Of a stretch of 8,198 bases of DNA, positions 1 through 6,773 are shown in pieces. This DNA comes from Nitrospirae bacterium CG1_02_44_142. GTDB lineage: Bacteria; Nitrospirota; Thermodesulfovibrionia; Thermodesulfovibrionales; UBA1546. Made by a program: the position numbers and the translations under genes. The stretch lies in assembly GCA_001871685.1 (NCBI GenBank), contig MNVK01000051.1, positions 1 through 8,198 of the forward strand, given 5' to 3'. The notes under the pieces are model-generated. The model saw only the letters and a list, made by a program, of their open reading frames with translations. It did no database searches and had not been told where the DNA came from. The first letter of the stretch is position 1. Every line of letters starts with the position of its first letter.

Positions 1-768
1 TGCGCGAGGATTCAGCGCTACAACCTTGCTGTAATATCCTATGGCTTTCTGATATTCTCCTTTTTCGTTATAAACATAACCCAATTCAAACAAAGCATTT
101 TCGTGGTTCGGGTCAATGCTCACAGCCTTAAGATAATATTCTATTGCCTTATCTGTGTCTTTCTTGTTCCACTTGTAATCGTAGCCTTTTGAATAGTATT
201 CAGAAGCGGCGCCCGGCGGCAGGTCTGCTTTCGCAACTTTCTCCATCTTAACATCCTGCGCCTCCGCCGTTTGAGAAACAGTTTTAATATCAAGTACCCT
301 CGTAAGAGAGCCGAAGAGTTTAAAGCCTACTGCAGTTGACAGCTCAAGGGCATTATTATATAGGCCTAAATCGCTGGCGACTGCTTTTATTTCTGCGGTC
401 TCTACATCCACAAAACGGGCGTCAATTTTCAACTTTTCCATAAAAATTGTGTATGTCCCGATGACAACTATTTTTGCGCCGATATATTTACCTATCTTAG
501 CGGCTGACGTTGCATCTACAATGCCGGATTTTTGAAATTTTAATTCCTGAATTGCCTTGTCCAGCAGAGCTCTCTCAATAAGCGACACCTCCCTGCTTTC
601 ACCCAACTTTGAAACGATACTTTCGGCAATCGTTTCGGACAGCCAATTGTGCGCTTTTATGTCTGAAACGTTTTTAAAAGGCAAAACAGCAACGGTTATC
701 TTGCTCTCCTGCGCGTCTGCTTCTACAAAAGAAAACAAAAGAACCAAAAGAATTACAATTTTTTTCAT
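1..768 (-). CDS. Secreted CsgG/FlgO-like protein with C-terminal TPR repeats (3' end cut by window)
   Basis: Read from the ATG at 768, the frame stays open to base 1, giving 256 residues with the C-terminus missing. Residues 1-19 form a signal peptide (MKK, a hydrophobic run, then ADA before Gln20). Residues 24-160 look like the CsgG/FlgO alpha-beta fold: ITVAVLPF at the first strand, a helix around 42-56, LIERALLDKAIQE at 63-75, and GAKIVVIGTYTI at 97-108. Residues 187-220 and 221-254 are two TPR units, each ending in an SIDPN/ALNPR turn, and more may follow off the window. The start is supported by GGAGGG at 773-778 and the next in-frame Met is only at residue 110. In this family such proteins are envelope or outer-membrane-associated accessory factors that sense or assemble surface structures; the actual substrate here is unknown. 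A promoter sits just upstream, so it is probably transcribed apart from the DUF2207 gene. The family call is by eye. Confidence 0.8.
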   Translation of the reverse strand, partial: MKKIVILLVLLFSFVEADAQESKITVAVLPFKNVSDIKAHNWLSETIAESIVSKLGESREVSLIERALLDKAIQELKFQKSGIVDATSAAKIGKYIGAKIVVIGTYTIFMEKLKIDARFVDVETAEIKAVASDLGLYNNALELSTAVGFKLFGSLTRVLDIKTVSQTAEAQDVKMEKVAKADLPPGAASEYYSKGYDYKWNKKDTDKAIEYYLKAVSIDPNHENALFELGYVYNEKGEYQKAIGYYSKVVALNPRA

Positions 769-797
769 ATTTCCCTCCGACCATCCAGGATAGTTTT

Positions 798-826
798 AAT
801 ATATATGATTTCTATTAGTTTGTAAA
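798..826 (-). promoter_or_regulatory. Sigma70-type promoter for the CsgG/TPR gene
   Basis: On the minus strand TTTACA (821-826) and TATATT (798-803) are separated by exactly 17 bases. Each hexamer differs from consensus at one position. Transcription would begin near 791, leaving a leader of about 23 bases that includes the GGAGGG ribosome binding site. The 101-base spacer 769-869 shows nothing else: I see no convincing terminator for the upstream DUF2207 gene, so read-through is possible. Confidence 0.6.
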
Positions 827-869
827 TTACTTGTGCTTCTATGATTCAGAAACAGCTGTCAGAATATAG

Positions 870-2612
870 TTACCAGCTTCCTCCTCCGCCGCCTCCGAAT
901 CCGCCGCCTGAAAAACCGCCTCCTCCTGAACCGCCGGAGCCGCCAATCCCGCTTCCTCTTGGAGTGGAATACATTGCAGAGCCCAGACTTGACGTCATAG
1001 AAGTTATTGAACCGGAAAATCTGTATGGACTGAAGGTCCCGAATCCTCCGGGAGAAACATACCATTTGGGAGGCTCCTGATAAATCCCCTCAAAAGCCTT
1101 GGCCCAGTTGTCGGCGACGTCAAGTGCAATAGCATAAGGAAGGAATTTTGAAAAGAGTTCTTGGTCCCCCATCCTTTTAAGCCTGTCTTTTTCTGCCCGG
1201 TTCATGAACTCCTGAAACCCAAGTATATCCATGTATGCTGCCGCGCCTGCCCTTGTTTTTGCCGGCATGACTCTGGAAAATGCAAGCACAGGAATGCCTG
1301 CCAATATTCCGGCGATAATATTCTTCCCCATTGAATAAGGCGAAAGAAATCCGGAGGCAAAACCTGCAATCACCATTACTGCGACGCCTACGGCAATATA
1401 CAAAGCCCTCACCGACTCAGGATTCCTCAGAAAATATCCTTTTCTGACAATCTCTCCGTAAAGAGTTTCCTTTAAACTATCAAGACTCGTATAAAACTTA
1501 TTCTTCATGTCAGAAACCATTAGGCCCGGCATAGAGCCTGAAAATATTTTCCCCATAAGCGCCTTTTCAAACTGACTCAGGTTATCATCAGGGTCTTTTA
1601 GTTTTGCAAGAAAATAATCTATGGAATCAAATACCAGGCCCTCTTTTTTTGTCTCCTCTATCTTTATATATCCCTTTACAGCGAGTCCTATGATTGTGGC
1701 TGTGATATCTCTTGCGTCAAGTTTTTCGTCAATCACAGCGCCGACCTCCGCAGGCGTAAGCGGAACATCTTTATACTTAGGAGGCTCATACATAACCGTT
1801 ACCGACTCTCTTACCTTTGGGTCTCTTCCTCTCCGGTTCCAGAGATTTATCATAAATATCAGTGAAAGAACAGGAAGCATAAATACCCAGTTTTCCTTTA
1901 AGTCAAGCGCCCATAAAAATCTTTTCCATGAAGACGGCTGAGACACGAGTCCTTTATCCCATCCAAATGCAATTGTCAGGCCTTCTCCCGAAGCAAATGT
2001 CTTCTTTGATAAAAAACCGGCTATATTGCCGGAGGTATCAAAACCGCACAGCGACTCCCTTGAGCCTAAAGAACCTGTATAGCATGACGCCCACAGATTT
2101 TTGCTCTTGCTCTTCACAGCAAGATTTACATTAGCAGAGGCCTTTTTGATGGGAGCCTTCCAGTAATTTCCCGTCACATTCCAGTAAAGCTCGTCGTGGT
2201 CTTCAAAGAAAAGAATTGCATTTTCAACGCTGTAAGTAATCACATAACTCTGCCTGCCGCTCACATATTTATTGGCGTCGCCTATCCTTATGTGTATGGC
2301 ATCGCCTGACCTTTTTGCCGTGTATTTCCAGTCTTTGCCTGCCTCATCCGTCACAGACAAGACATCAAGAGGCGTTCTGAATGTGTTTCCGAGCTCATCT
2401 GTGTATTTAAACGGAATCTCCCTGTAAATCCCGTGCCTGGGCCTGTGAAATTCAACTTCTATGGCCTCTTTTACTGTAAGCGATGAGTCTTCATGTATAA
2501 TGAGGTCCGAATGAAAACTGTTGATAGTGAAGTCCTGGGCCTGGGCAGAGCCAACAAAGGCAGCAAGCATTAAAGCTGCGAGAATGCTAAATCCACCCTT
2601 GAAAAAATTCAT
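870..2612 (-). CDS. DUF2207 (YciQ-like) membrane protein with glycine-rich tail
   Basis: The 580-residue product has a signal peptide (1-25, AQA before Gln26), an extracytoplasmic domain of about 200 residues with the family-typical RHGIYREIPF at 59-68 and ELYWNVTGNYW at 141-151, then a membrane helix at 242-258. A soluble domain with a winged-helix look (LTPAEVGAVIDEKLDARDI, 285-303) follows, then two helices near 403-421 and 431-446. A conserved segment FMNRAEKDRLKRM is at 469-481. The tail from about 555 is almost pure Gly/Ser ending in Ser-Trp, which is common in DUF2207 proteins and may form a flexible or aggregating end. GAAGGTGAG at 2625-2633, inside the end of lemA, supports the ATG. 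It lies 5 bases after lemA, the usual partner. Biochemical function of the family is unknown; an envelope role is an inference. Confidence 0.9.
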   Translation of the reverse strand: MNFFKGGFSILAALMLAAFVGSAQAQDFTINSFHSDLIIHEDSSLTVKEAIEVEFHRPRHGIYREIPFKYTDELGNTFRTPLDVLSVTDEAGKDWKYTAKRSGDAIHIRIGDANKYVSGRQSYVITYSVENAILFFEDHDELYWNVTGNYWKAPIKKASANVNLAVKSKSKNLWASCYTGSLGSRESLCGFDTSGNIAGFLSKKTFASGEGLTIAFGWDKGLVSQPSSWKRFLWALDLKENWVFMLPVLSLIFMINLWNRRGRDPKVRESVTVMYEPPKYKDVPLTPAEVGAVIDEKLDARDITATIIGLAVKGYIKIEETKKEGLVFDSIDYFLAKLKDPDDNLSQFEKALMGKIFSGSMPGLMVSDMKNKFYTSLDSLKETLYGEIVRKGYFLRNPESVRALYIAVGVAVMVIAGFASGFLSPYSMGKNIIAGILAGIPVLAFSRVMPAKTRAGAAAYMDILGFQEFMNRAEKDRLKRMGDQELFSKFLPYAIALDVADNWAKAFEGIYQEPPKWYVSPGGFGTFSPYRFSGSITSMTSSLGSAMYSTPRGSGIGGSGGSGGGGFSGGGFGGGGGGSW

Positions 2613-2617
2613 AATTA

Positions 2618-3187
2618 TTAAAAACTCACCTTCACAGGCTTTCTCTCATTCTCAGGAGCTTCAAGCTCAAAAAACTCCTCCTGTTTGAAGTTGAACAGGC
2701 CCGCTATTATATTTGATGGAAAAGACTGTATGAGGATATTGAAATCGCGGACCACTGCATTGTAATACCTTCTTGCATATTCTATATTGTCTTCCAGTTC
2801 TTTCAACTGAGACTGTAACTGCATGAAATTGGCATTTGCCTTTAACTCAGGGTATGCCTCGGCAACTGCAAACAGGCTCTTTAATGTCTCACCGAACATA
2901 TTCTCCGCCTTGGCCCTGTCAGCGGGGGCATTTGCCTGCATTGCCGTTGAGCGCGCCTCTGTCACTTTTTCAAAAACTGTTTTTTCATGGCCGGCGTAGC
3001 CTCTTACCGTCTCCACAAGGTTTGGGACGAGGTCGTATCTCTTTTTGAGCTGAACGTCAATGTCTGACCATGAAGACTTTACCGTTGTCCTTAAGCGGAC
3101 GAGTCTATTGTAGATAGCAATGACCGCCGATATGACGATTAAGGCGGCCAGCAAAAACAGGCCTAAGAGCACAGTGATTGCAAGCAT
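2618..3187 (-). CDS. lemA: LemA family membrane protein
   Basis: The 189-residue product has the LemA layout: one N-terminal membrane helix (about 3-26), then YNRLVRLRTTVKSSWSDIDV (26-45), the signature QLKKRYDLVPNLVETVRGYA (46-65), and a helical C-terminal half with EAYPELKANANFMQLQSQL and ARRYYNAVVRDFN. Length matches the family, whose fold is a long helical bundle facing the cytoplasm or periplasm. AGGAGGT (3191-3197) sits only 3 bases from the ATG, short but the only reasonable start. A weak promoter (TTGGAG at 3246-3251, TATCCT at 3222-3227, 18-base spacing) may drive it. It is the first gene of an operon with the DUF2207 gene, a common pairing. The molecular role of LemA is not established; it is often linked to envelope stress or membrane quality control. 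Confidence 0.93.
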   Translation of the reverse strand: MLAITVLLGLFLLAALIVISAVIAIYNRLVRLRTTVKSSWSDIDVQLKKRYDLVPNLVETVRGYAGHEKTVFEKVTEARSTAMQANAPADRAKAENMFGETLKSLFAVAEAYPELKANANFMQLQSQLKELEDNIEYARRYYNAVVRDFNILIQSFPSNIIAGLFNFKQEEFFELEAPENERKPVKVSF

Positions 3188-3221
3188 GTTACCTCCTGAA
3201 AAATAGTTTTATTAAGTAAAT

Positions 3222-3251
3222 AGGATACCATAGGTGTGCTATAATCTCCAA
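3222..3251 (-). promoter_or_regulatory. Candidate weak promoter for lemA-DUF2207
   Basis: On the minus strand TTGGAG (3246-3251) and TATCCT (3222-3227) match the sigma70 hexamers at four of six positions each, with 18 bases between them. Transcription would start near 3215. This overlaps the acyP promoter and start codon on the other strand, so the two promoters would compete. This is only a best candidate; other weak matches (for example around TTAATA, near 3208-3217) cannot be excluded. Confidence 0.3.
3237..3245 (+). promoter_or_regulatory. Extended -10 promoter of acyP, giving a probable leaderless mRNA
   Basis: TGCTATAAT is a perfect extended -10 (TGn plus consensus TATAAT at 3240-3245). 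The hexamer 17 bases upstream (TAAATA, 3217-3222) does not match the -35 consensus, which extended -10 promoters tolerate. Initiation normally falls about 7 bases after the -10, at 3251-3252, which is the A of the acyP ATG or its neighbour. There is no Shine-Dalgarno at the usual distance; the nearest AGGTG (3232-3236) is 14 bases away and upstream of the predicted transcript start. Confidence 0.65.
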
Positions 3252-3532
3252 TGGAAAAAGCAAGGGCGTATCTGATAATTTCAGGCAGGGTGCAGGGAGT
3301 ATTTTACAGGGCATTCACGGAAGATGCCGCGCATTTACTTGGACTCAAAGGCTGGGTTAAAAACTGCAGCGACGGAAAAGTGGAGGCCTTGTTTGAAGGG
3401 GAAAAAGAAAATATAGAAAAGGCAATCGGGCTCTGTTACAAAGGCCCTCCTGCCGCAAAAGTAAATAATATTGAAGTCAAATGGGAAGACTTCAAAGGTG
3501 AATTTGATACATTCTCAGTGCGGTATTTCTAA
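3251..3532 (+). CDS. acyP: Acylphosphatase
   Basis: The 93-residue product matches the small acylphosphatase family in length and motifs. GRVQGVFYR at 12-20 is the phosphate-binding loop with the catalytic Arg20, and GWVKN at 34-38 supplies the catalytic Asn38. GKVEALFEG (42-50) and GPPAAKVNNIEV (65-76) are also typical, and FSVRYF closes the ferredoxin-like fold. The enzyme hydrolyses carboxyl-phosphate bonds in small acyl phosphates such as acetyl or carbamoyl phosphate, in the cytoplasm. It is the only plus-strand gene, diverges from lemA and converges on the copper ATPase gene with 21 bases between stops. I see no good terminator in that gap. The start has no ribosome binding site but lies 6 bases after a perfect -10, consistent with leaderless translation. 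Some acylphosphatases act on the aspartyl-phosphate of P-type ATPases; a link to the neighbouring pump is speculation. Confidence 0.95.
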   Translation: MEKARAYLIISGRVQGVFYRAFTEDAAHLLGLKGWVKNCSDGKVEALFEGEKENIEKAIGLCYKGPPAAKVNNIEVKWEDFKGEFDTFSVRYF

Positions 3533-3553
3533 ATAATGCTTTCTTCGCTTGCC

Positions 3554-6043
3554 TTAAAGCTTAACTCTTCTTAACCTCAGCGCATTTCCAACCACTGATA
3601 CCGAGCTGAAACTCATCGCAGCGGCAGCTATTATCGGGCTTAAAAGTATACCGAAGAAGGGATAAAGAATTCCAGCTGCAAGCGGAACACCCATTGAATT
3701 ATATATAAATGCCCAGAAAAGATTTTGTTTGATGTTTCTCATCGTGGCCCTGCTTAAACGCCTGGCCCTCACTATCCCTCTGAGGTCGCCCTTCACAAGT
3801 GTTACGCCTGCGCTTTCCATTGCAACGTCTGTGCCTGTGCCCATGGCAATGCCAACATGCGCCTGTGCGAGCGCCGGCGCATCGTTTATTCCATCGCCTG
3901 CCATGGCAACTATTCTTCCTTCATTCTGCAGTTTTTTGACTATCTCGGCCTTCTGGTTAGGCAATACCTCTGCAATTACATCGTCAAGGCTGAGTTTTTT
4001 TGATACTGCCTCTGCTGTGGTGCGGTTATCTCCAGTAAGCATTACAATCCTGATATTCTCCTTATGGAAAGCGCTTATAGCCTCCGGAGTTGTTTCCTTT
4101 ATAGGGTCAGCGACTCCTAAAAGTCCGGCTGCCTTGCCGTCTATTGTAATAAACATCACGGTCTGACCTTCGGTTCGCATTGTTTCGGCCTGTTGAGAGA
4201 GTCCGCCCGGGTCAATGCCTATGTCTTCAAGGAGCTTTCTGTTGCCGAGCGCTATCTTATGCCCTTCAATATTGCCCCTTACTCCTTTGCCTGTCACAGA
4301 ATCAAAGCCGTCAACATCAACAAGGCTTATGCCTCTTTCTTCCGCGCCTTTTACTATTGCTGATGCAAGGGGATGTTCGCTTCCGCGCTCAATGCTTGCG
4401 CCAAAATGGAGCACGGATTTTTCATCAAACCCATTCGCCGGAATTACATTCACGAGTTTTGGTTTGCCCAAGGTGAGCGTTCCTGTCTTATCCACTACAA
4501 GCGTATCAACTTTTCTCATCACTTCTATTGCCTCTGCGTTTTTGAAAAGCACGCCTGCCATTGCGCCCTTTCCCATTGCAACCATTATGGACATTGGCGT
4601 TGCAAGGCCGAGAGCGCACGGGCACGCAATGATTAAGACTGCCACTGCATTGATGATTGCGTGCGCCATTCTGGGTTCAGGGCCCAGCCATGCCCATACA
4701 ACAAAGGTAAGGATTGCTGCTGCCATAACAATCTGGACAAAATATGCCGCAACAATATCTGCAAGCTTCTGGATGGGCGCACGGCTTCTCTGCGCCTCTG
4801 CAACCATATGAACAATCTGCGAGAGCAGGGTATCAGCGCCAACCTTCTCAGCCTTCATTATAACCATGCCGGTTCCATTGACAGTAGCGCCGATTACACG
4901 GTCTCCTTTTTGCTTCTGAACAGGAATCGGCTCTCCTGTAACCATTGATTCATCAACCGAGCTTGTCCCTTCAATTACAATGCCGTCAACAGGTATCTTT
5001 TCACCGGGACGCACACGGAGAATATCATCCTTATTTACATGCTCAAGCGGAATGTCTTCTTCTGTGCCGTTTTTTATACGCCTTGCTGTCTTTGGCGCGA
5101 GACCGAGCAGCATTTTAATGGCTGCGCCTGTTTTGCTGCGTGCCTTTAATTCAAGCACCTGGCCAAGAAGCACAAGGGTTACAATAACTGCTGCGGCCTC
5201 AAAATAAACCCCCACTTCTCCGTCTTTTCTGAACGAGACCGGGAATAAGCCCGGGAAAAGCGCGGCAACAATGCTGTATATATAAGCAACACCAACGCCA
5301 AGCCCTATCAATGTAAACATATTAAGATTGCGGGTCATAAGAGATTGCCAACCGCGCACAAAGAAGGGCCAGCCGGCCCAGAGAACAACAGGCGTGGCAA
5401 GGATGAGTTCCACCCATTTCATAACTTCATGGGATATTAAACTTTCAAGTGAAAGACCGGGAATGTAGTCCCGCATTGCTATAAGAACCAGCGGTATTGT
5501 AAGAATCACTCCGGTCCAAAAGCGCCTGGTCATATCAATGAGTTCCGGATTTGCTTCCTCTACTGAAACAGTCTTTCGCTCAAGAGCCATTCCGCATTTT
5601 GGACAAGCGCCGGGAGAAGCGCTGACAACTTCAGGATGCATCGGGCAGGTCCATTCTGTTTTAGCGGTAATTACTAAAGGAGTAAGGGGTTCAAGCGCCA
5701 TGCCGCATTTTGGACATGCGCCGGGTTTTTCTTCGCGGATTTCAGGATGCATAGGGCACGTCCATTTTGTGACTTTATCTGTCCCTTTTATGACAGGGGA
5801 CAGTCCCAGAAATACGGGCGAAGCCCCCGTATTTAACAGGGCAGGCTCCGATTCGGGACTGTCCCCGTATCCTAACGAAAGAGAGGTAACTGCCTTTTTG
5901 CCTATATATGTTTCTGGTTCTCTGTCAAATTTTTCCTGGCAGTGTTTTGAGCAGAAATAGTATTTCTTGCCTTTGTATTCAGATACTCTGGCGGCATTTG
6001 TGTCCTCAATTGTCATGTTGCATACCGGGTCGATTACCTTCAT
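3554..6043 (-). CDS. copA: Cu(I)-exporting P1B-1 ATPase with YHS and two HMBD domains
   Basis: The 829-residue pump uses ATP to export Cu(I) (possibly Ag(I)) from the cytoplasm. In order: a YHS domain (3-46; DPVCNM, then Cys31 and Cys35); an unusual linker (about 50-92); two copies of the HMBD metal-binding module (94-119 and 131-155; each WTCPMHPE ... PGACPKCGMALE); eight membrane helices; actuator TGEP at 369-372; CPC at 474-476 in the transport helix; phosphorylation motif DKTGT at 518-522; SEHP at 555-558; and GDGIND at 716-721. YN at 781-782 and MSFSS at 810-814 are the P1B-1 marks of Cu(I) selectivity. There is no classical N-terminal HMA domain; a separate HMA protein is encoded upstream. 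GGAGGA (6048-6053) sets the start at 6043. It is the last gene of the operon, 27 bases after the Met-rich gene. A REP-like inverted repeat encodes part of the linker. Confidence 0.96.
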   Translation of the reverse strand: MKVIDPVCNMTIEDTNAARVSEYKGKKYYFCSKHCQEKFDREPETYIGKKAVTSLSLGYGDSPESEPALLNTGASPVFLGLSPVIKGTDKVTKWTCPMHPEIREEKPGACPKCGMALEPLTPLVITAKTEWTCPMHPEVVSASPGACPKCGMALERKTVSVEEANPELIDMTRRFWTGVILTIPLVLIAMRDYIPGLSLESLISHEVMKWVELILATPVVLWAGWPFFVRGWQSLMTRNLNMFTLIGLGVGVAYIYSIVAALFPGLFPVSFRKDGEVGVYFEAAAVIVTLVLLGQVLELKARSKTGAAIKMLLGLAPKTARRIKNGTEEDIPLEHVNKDDILRVRPGEKIPVDGIVIEGTSSVDESMVTGEPIPVQKQKGDRVIGATVNGTGMVIMKAEKVGADTLLSQIVHMVAEAQRSRAPIQKLADIVAAYFVQIVMAAAILTFVVWAWLGPEPRMAHAIINAVAVLIIACPCALGLATPMSIMVAMGKGAMAGVLFKNAEAIEVMRKVDTLVVDKTGTLTLGKPKLVNVIPANGFDEKSVLHFGASIERGSEHPLASAIVKGAEERGISLVDVDGFDSVTGKGVRGNIEGHKIALGNRKLLEDIGIDPGGLSQQAETMRTEGQTVMFITIDGKAAGLLGVADPIKETTPEAISAFHKENIRIVMLTGDNRTTAEAVSKKLSLDDVIAEVLPNQKAEIVKKLQNEGRIVAMAGDGINDAPALAQAHVGIAMGTGTDVAMESAGVTLVKGDLRGIVRARRLSRATMRNIKQNLFWAFIYNSMGVPLAAGILYPFFGILLSPIIAAAAMSFSSVSVVGNALRLRRVKL
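5796..5866. repeat. REP-like nested inverted repeat read in frame inside copA
   Basis: Outer arms GGGGACAGTCCC (5796-5807) and GGGACTGTCCCC (5855-5866) are exact 12-base reverse complements, and each arm is itself an odd palindrome (GGGAC-x-GTCCC). Inside lies a second exact pair, AAATACGGG (5810-5818) and CCCGTATTT (5826-5834), with a 7-base loop. The whole 71-base unit codes residues 60-83 of the ATPase, a Pro/Gly/Ser/Leu linker between the YHS and first HMBD domains where family members normally have little sequence. The GGGGACAGTCCC core resembles palindromes I associate with REP elements moved by RAYT (Y1-type) transposases; this link is from memory, and no such transposase is in the window. 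Confidence 0.8.
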
Positions 6044-6070
6044 TCATTCCTCCATAAAACTTGATTTCTG

Positions 6071-6685
6071 CTAATGTTTGTGCTGATGCGGTACAGTTTT
6101 CGGAGGTTCCTTGCCTTCGGTCTCTTTAGAAGGCGCTGCCTCTGTTTTGCCGCCGCCGATAACACACTCGTATGCCTTTTTCATCTGCTCCATCATCTCC
6201 ATTTGTGACGCCTCGGTCGCAGTCTTCGGGTCTTTTAAGTGTACTTCATGAAGGTCAATCGCTTTTTTAAGCCACTCCTCCGCACATTTCATTTTAGCCT
6301 GTGCAGGCATGCCGCCCATCATTCCCATAGGCATTGACATCATCTTATTCATTTTCTCCATCATCTTATCCATTTCCATCATCATTTCTTTCTTCTCTGC
6401 CGGCTTCATGCCCTTCATCATCTTTTTCTGCATCTGCATCATGTCCATCATCATCTGCATCATCCCTTTATGTCCCTTCATCATCTGCTGGCACATGGGC
6501 ATCTGCTGTCCTTCGCCCATCTTCTGCTTCATCATCTGCTCGCACATAGGCATTTTGCCTTCGCTGCCCATCATTCCCTGCCCCATCTGCCCTTTCTGTT
6601 CAGGCTTCATGCCTTCACCCATCTGCGCATATGCCGAAACGCTGAAAATAAACAAAACTGCAAAAACAATTGCTAACCTTTTCAT
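6071..6685 (-). CDS. Exported Met-rich copper-binding protein
   Basis: The 204-residue product has a signal peptide (1-20, AYA before Gln21). Of 184 mature residues 44 are Met, crowded into 22-132 in MM, MxM and MMxMM clusters. A motif MPMC(E/Q)QMMK occurs twice (45-53, 62-70). Residues 133-177 form a calmer helical part with Cys134, Cys174, His146 and His149; the end is His-rich (PHQHKH). Thioether clusters of this kind bind Cu(I) or Ag(I), so it likely buffers copper in the periplasm or hands it over, in the manner of SilE/PcoE or CopC-like proteins, though I see no clear homology to them. A longer reading starts at 6715, but GGAGG (6692-6696) with a 6-base gap decides for the ATG at 6685. 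It lies directly between a Cys/His microprotein and the copper ATPase. Confidence 0.85.
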   Translation of the reverse strand: MKRLAIVFAVLFIFSVSAYAQMGEGMKPEQKGQMGQGMMGSEGKMPMCEQMMKQKMGEGQQMPMCQQMMKGHKGMMQMMMDMMQMQKKMMKGMKPAEKKEMMMEMDKMMEKMNKMMSMPMGMMGGMPAQAKMKCAEEWLKKAIDLHEVHLKDPKTATEASQMEMMEQMKKAYECVIGGGKTEAAPSKETEGKEPPKTVPHQHKH

Positions 6686-6691
6686 ATTCAT

Positions 6692-6698
6692 CCTCCTT
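6692..6698 (-). promoter_or_regulatory. Shine-Dalgarno of the Met-rich gene, abutting the microprotein stop
   Basis: The minus strand reads TGTTAAGGAGGATGAATATG: the TAA stop of the microprotein (6697-6699) runs straight into AAGGAGG, and the Met-rich ATG (6685) follows 6 bases after GGAGG. A ribosome ending the microprotein would cover this site, so translation of the short frame should either couple to or block initiation of the Met-rich protein. Confidence 0.8.
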
Positions 6699-6759
6699 AA
6701 CAAGATTTGTGACATTTACAAGACAGCCCTTTCTTCTTCAATATCTTTGTTATCTTCAT
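6697..6759 (-). CDS. 20-residue Lys-rich CxCHxxC microprotein
   Basis: A complete short frame, MKITKILKKKGLSCKCHKSC, encoded by 6697-6759. The ribosome binding site is the best in the window: AAAGGAGGTGA (6763-6773) with GGAGG 6 bases from the ATG, a full match to the 16S tail. The N-terminal half is basic and weakly hydrophobic (7 Lys in 20 residues); the C-terminal seven residues hold Cys14, Cys16, His17 and Cys20, a compact CxCHxxC set able to bind a soft metal such as Cu(I). It lies exactly in the gap between the SHOCT and Met-rich genes, and its TAA touches the next gene's Shine-Dalgarno. It could be a free metal-binding peptide or a leader peptide whose translation senses copper, by analogy with short Cys-containing upstream frames reported in bacterial copper regulation (CruR, CutF). 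I know of no family with this sequence. Function is inferred from composition and place only. Confidence 0.65.
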   Translation of the reverse strand: MKITKILKKKGLSCKCHKSC

Positions 6760-6762
6760 CTT

Positions 6763-6773
6763 TCACCTCCTTT
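6763..6773 (-). promoter_or_regulatory. Full-length Shine-Dalgarno of the microprotein, overlapping the SHOCT stop codon
   Basis: The minus strand reads TAAAGGAGGTGAAAGATG (6757-6774). The TAA of the SHOCT gene (6772-6774) shares its two A bases with the AAAGGAGGTGA ribosome binding site. The match extends over the full anti-Shine-Dalgarno, unusually strong for a frame of only 20 codons, and is the main reason to call the microprotein real. Confidence 0.85.

Noticed and set aside
841..1080. Plus-strand proline-rich frame (PPPPPPNPPPEKPPPPEPPEPP)
   Set aside because: It is the antisense reading of the glycine-rich tail of the DUF2207 gene; no ribosome binding site and no independent coding signal.
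3533..3570. Possible bidirectional terminator between acyP and copA (GCTTT ... AAAGC)
   Set aside because: The stem is only five bases with a 13-base loop and no T-run follows on either strand.
4215..4811. Long plus-strand frame of 198 residues inside copA
   Set aside because: It lies entirely opposite a strongly conserved ATPase core, has no ribosome binding site and no recognisable domain.
6071..6715. Longer N-terminus (MSQILLRRMN) for the Met-rich protein
   Set aside because: It has no ribosome binding site at 6715, overlaps the microprotein in another frame, and would bury the strong GGAGG and the signal peptide start at 6685.
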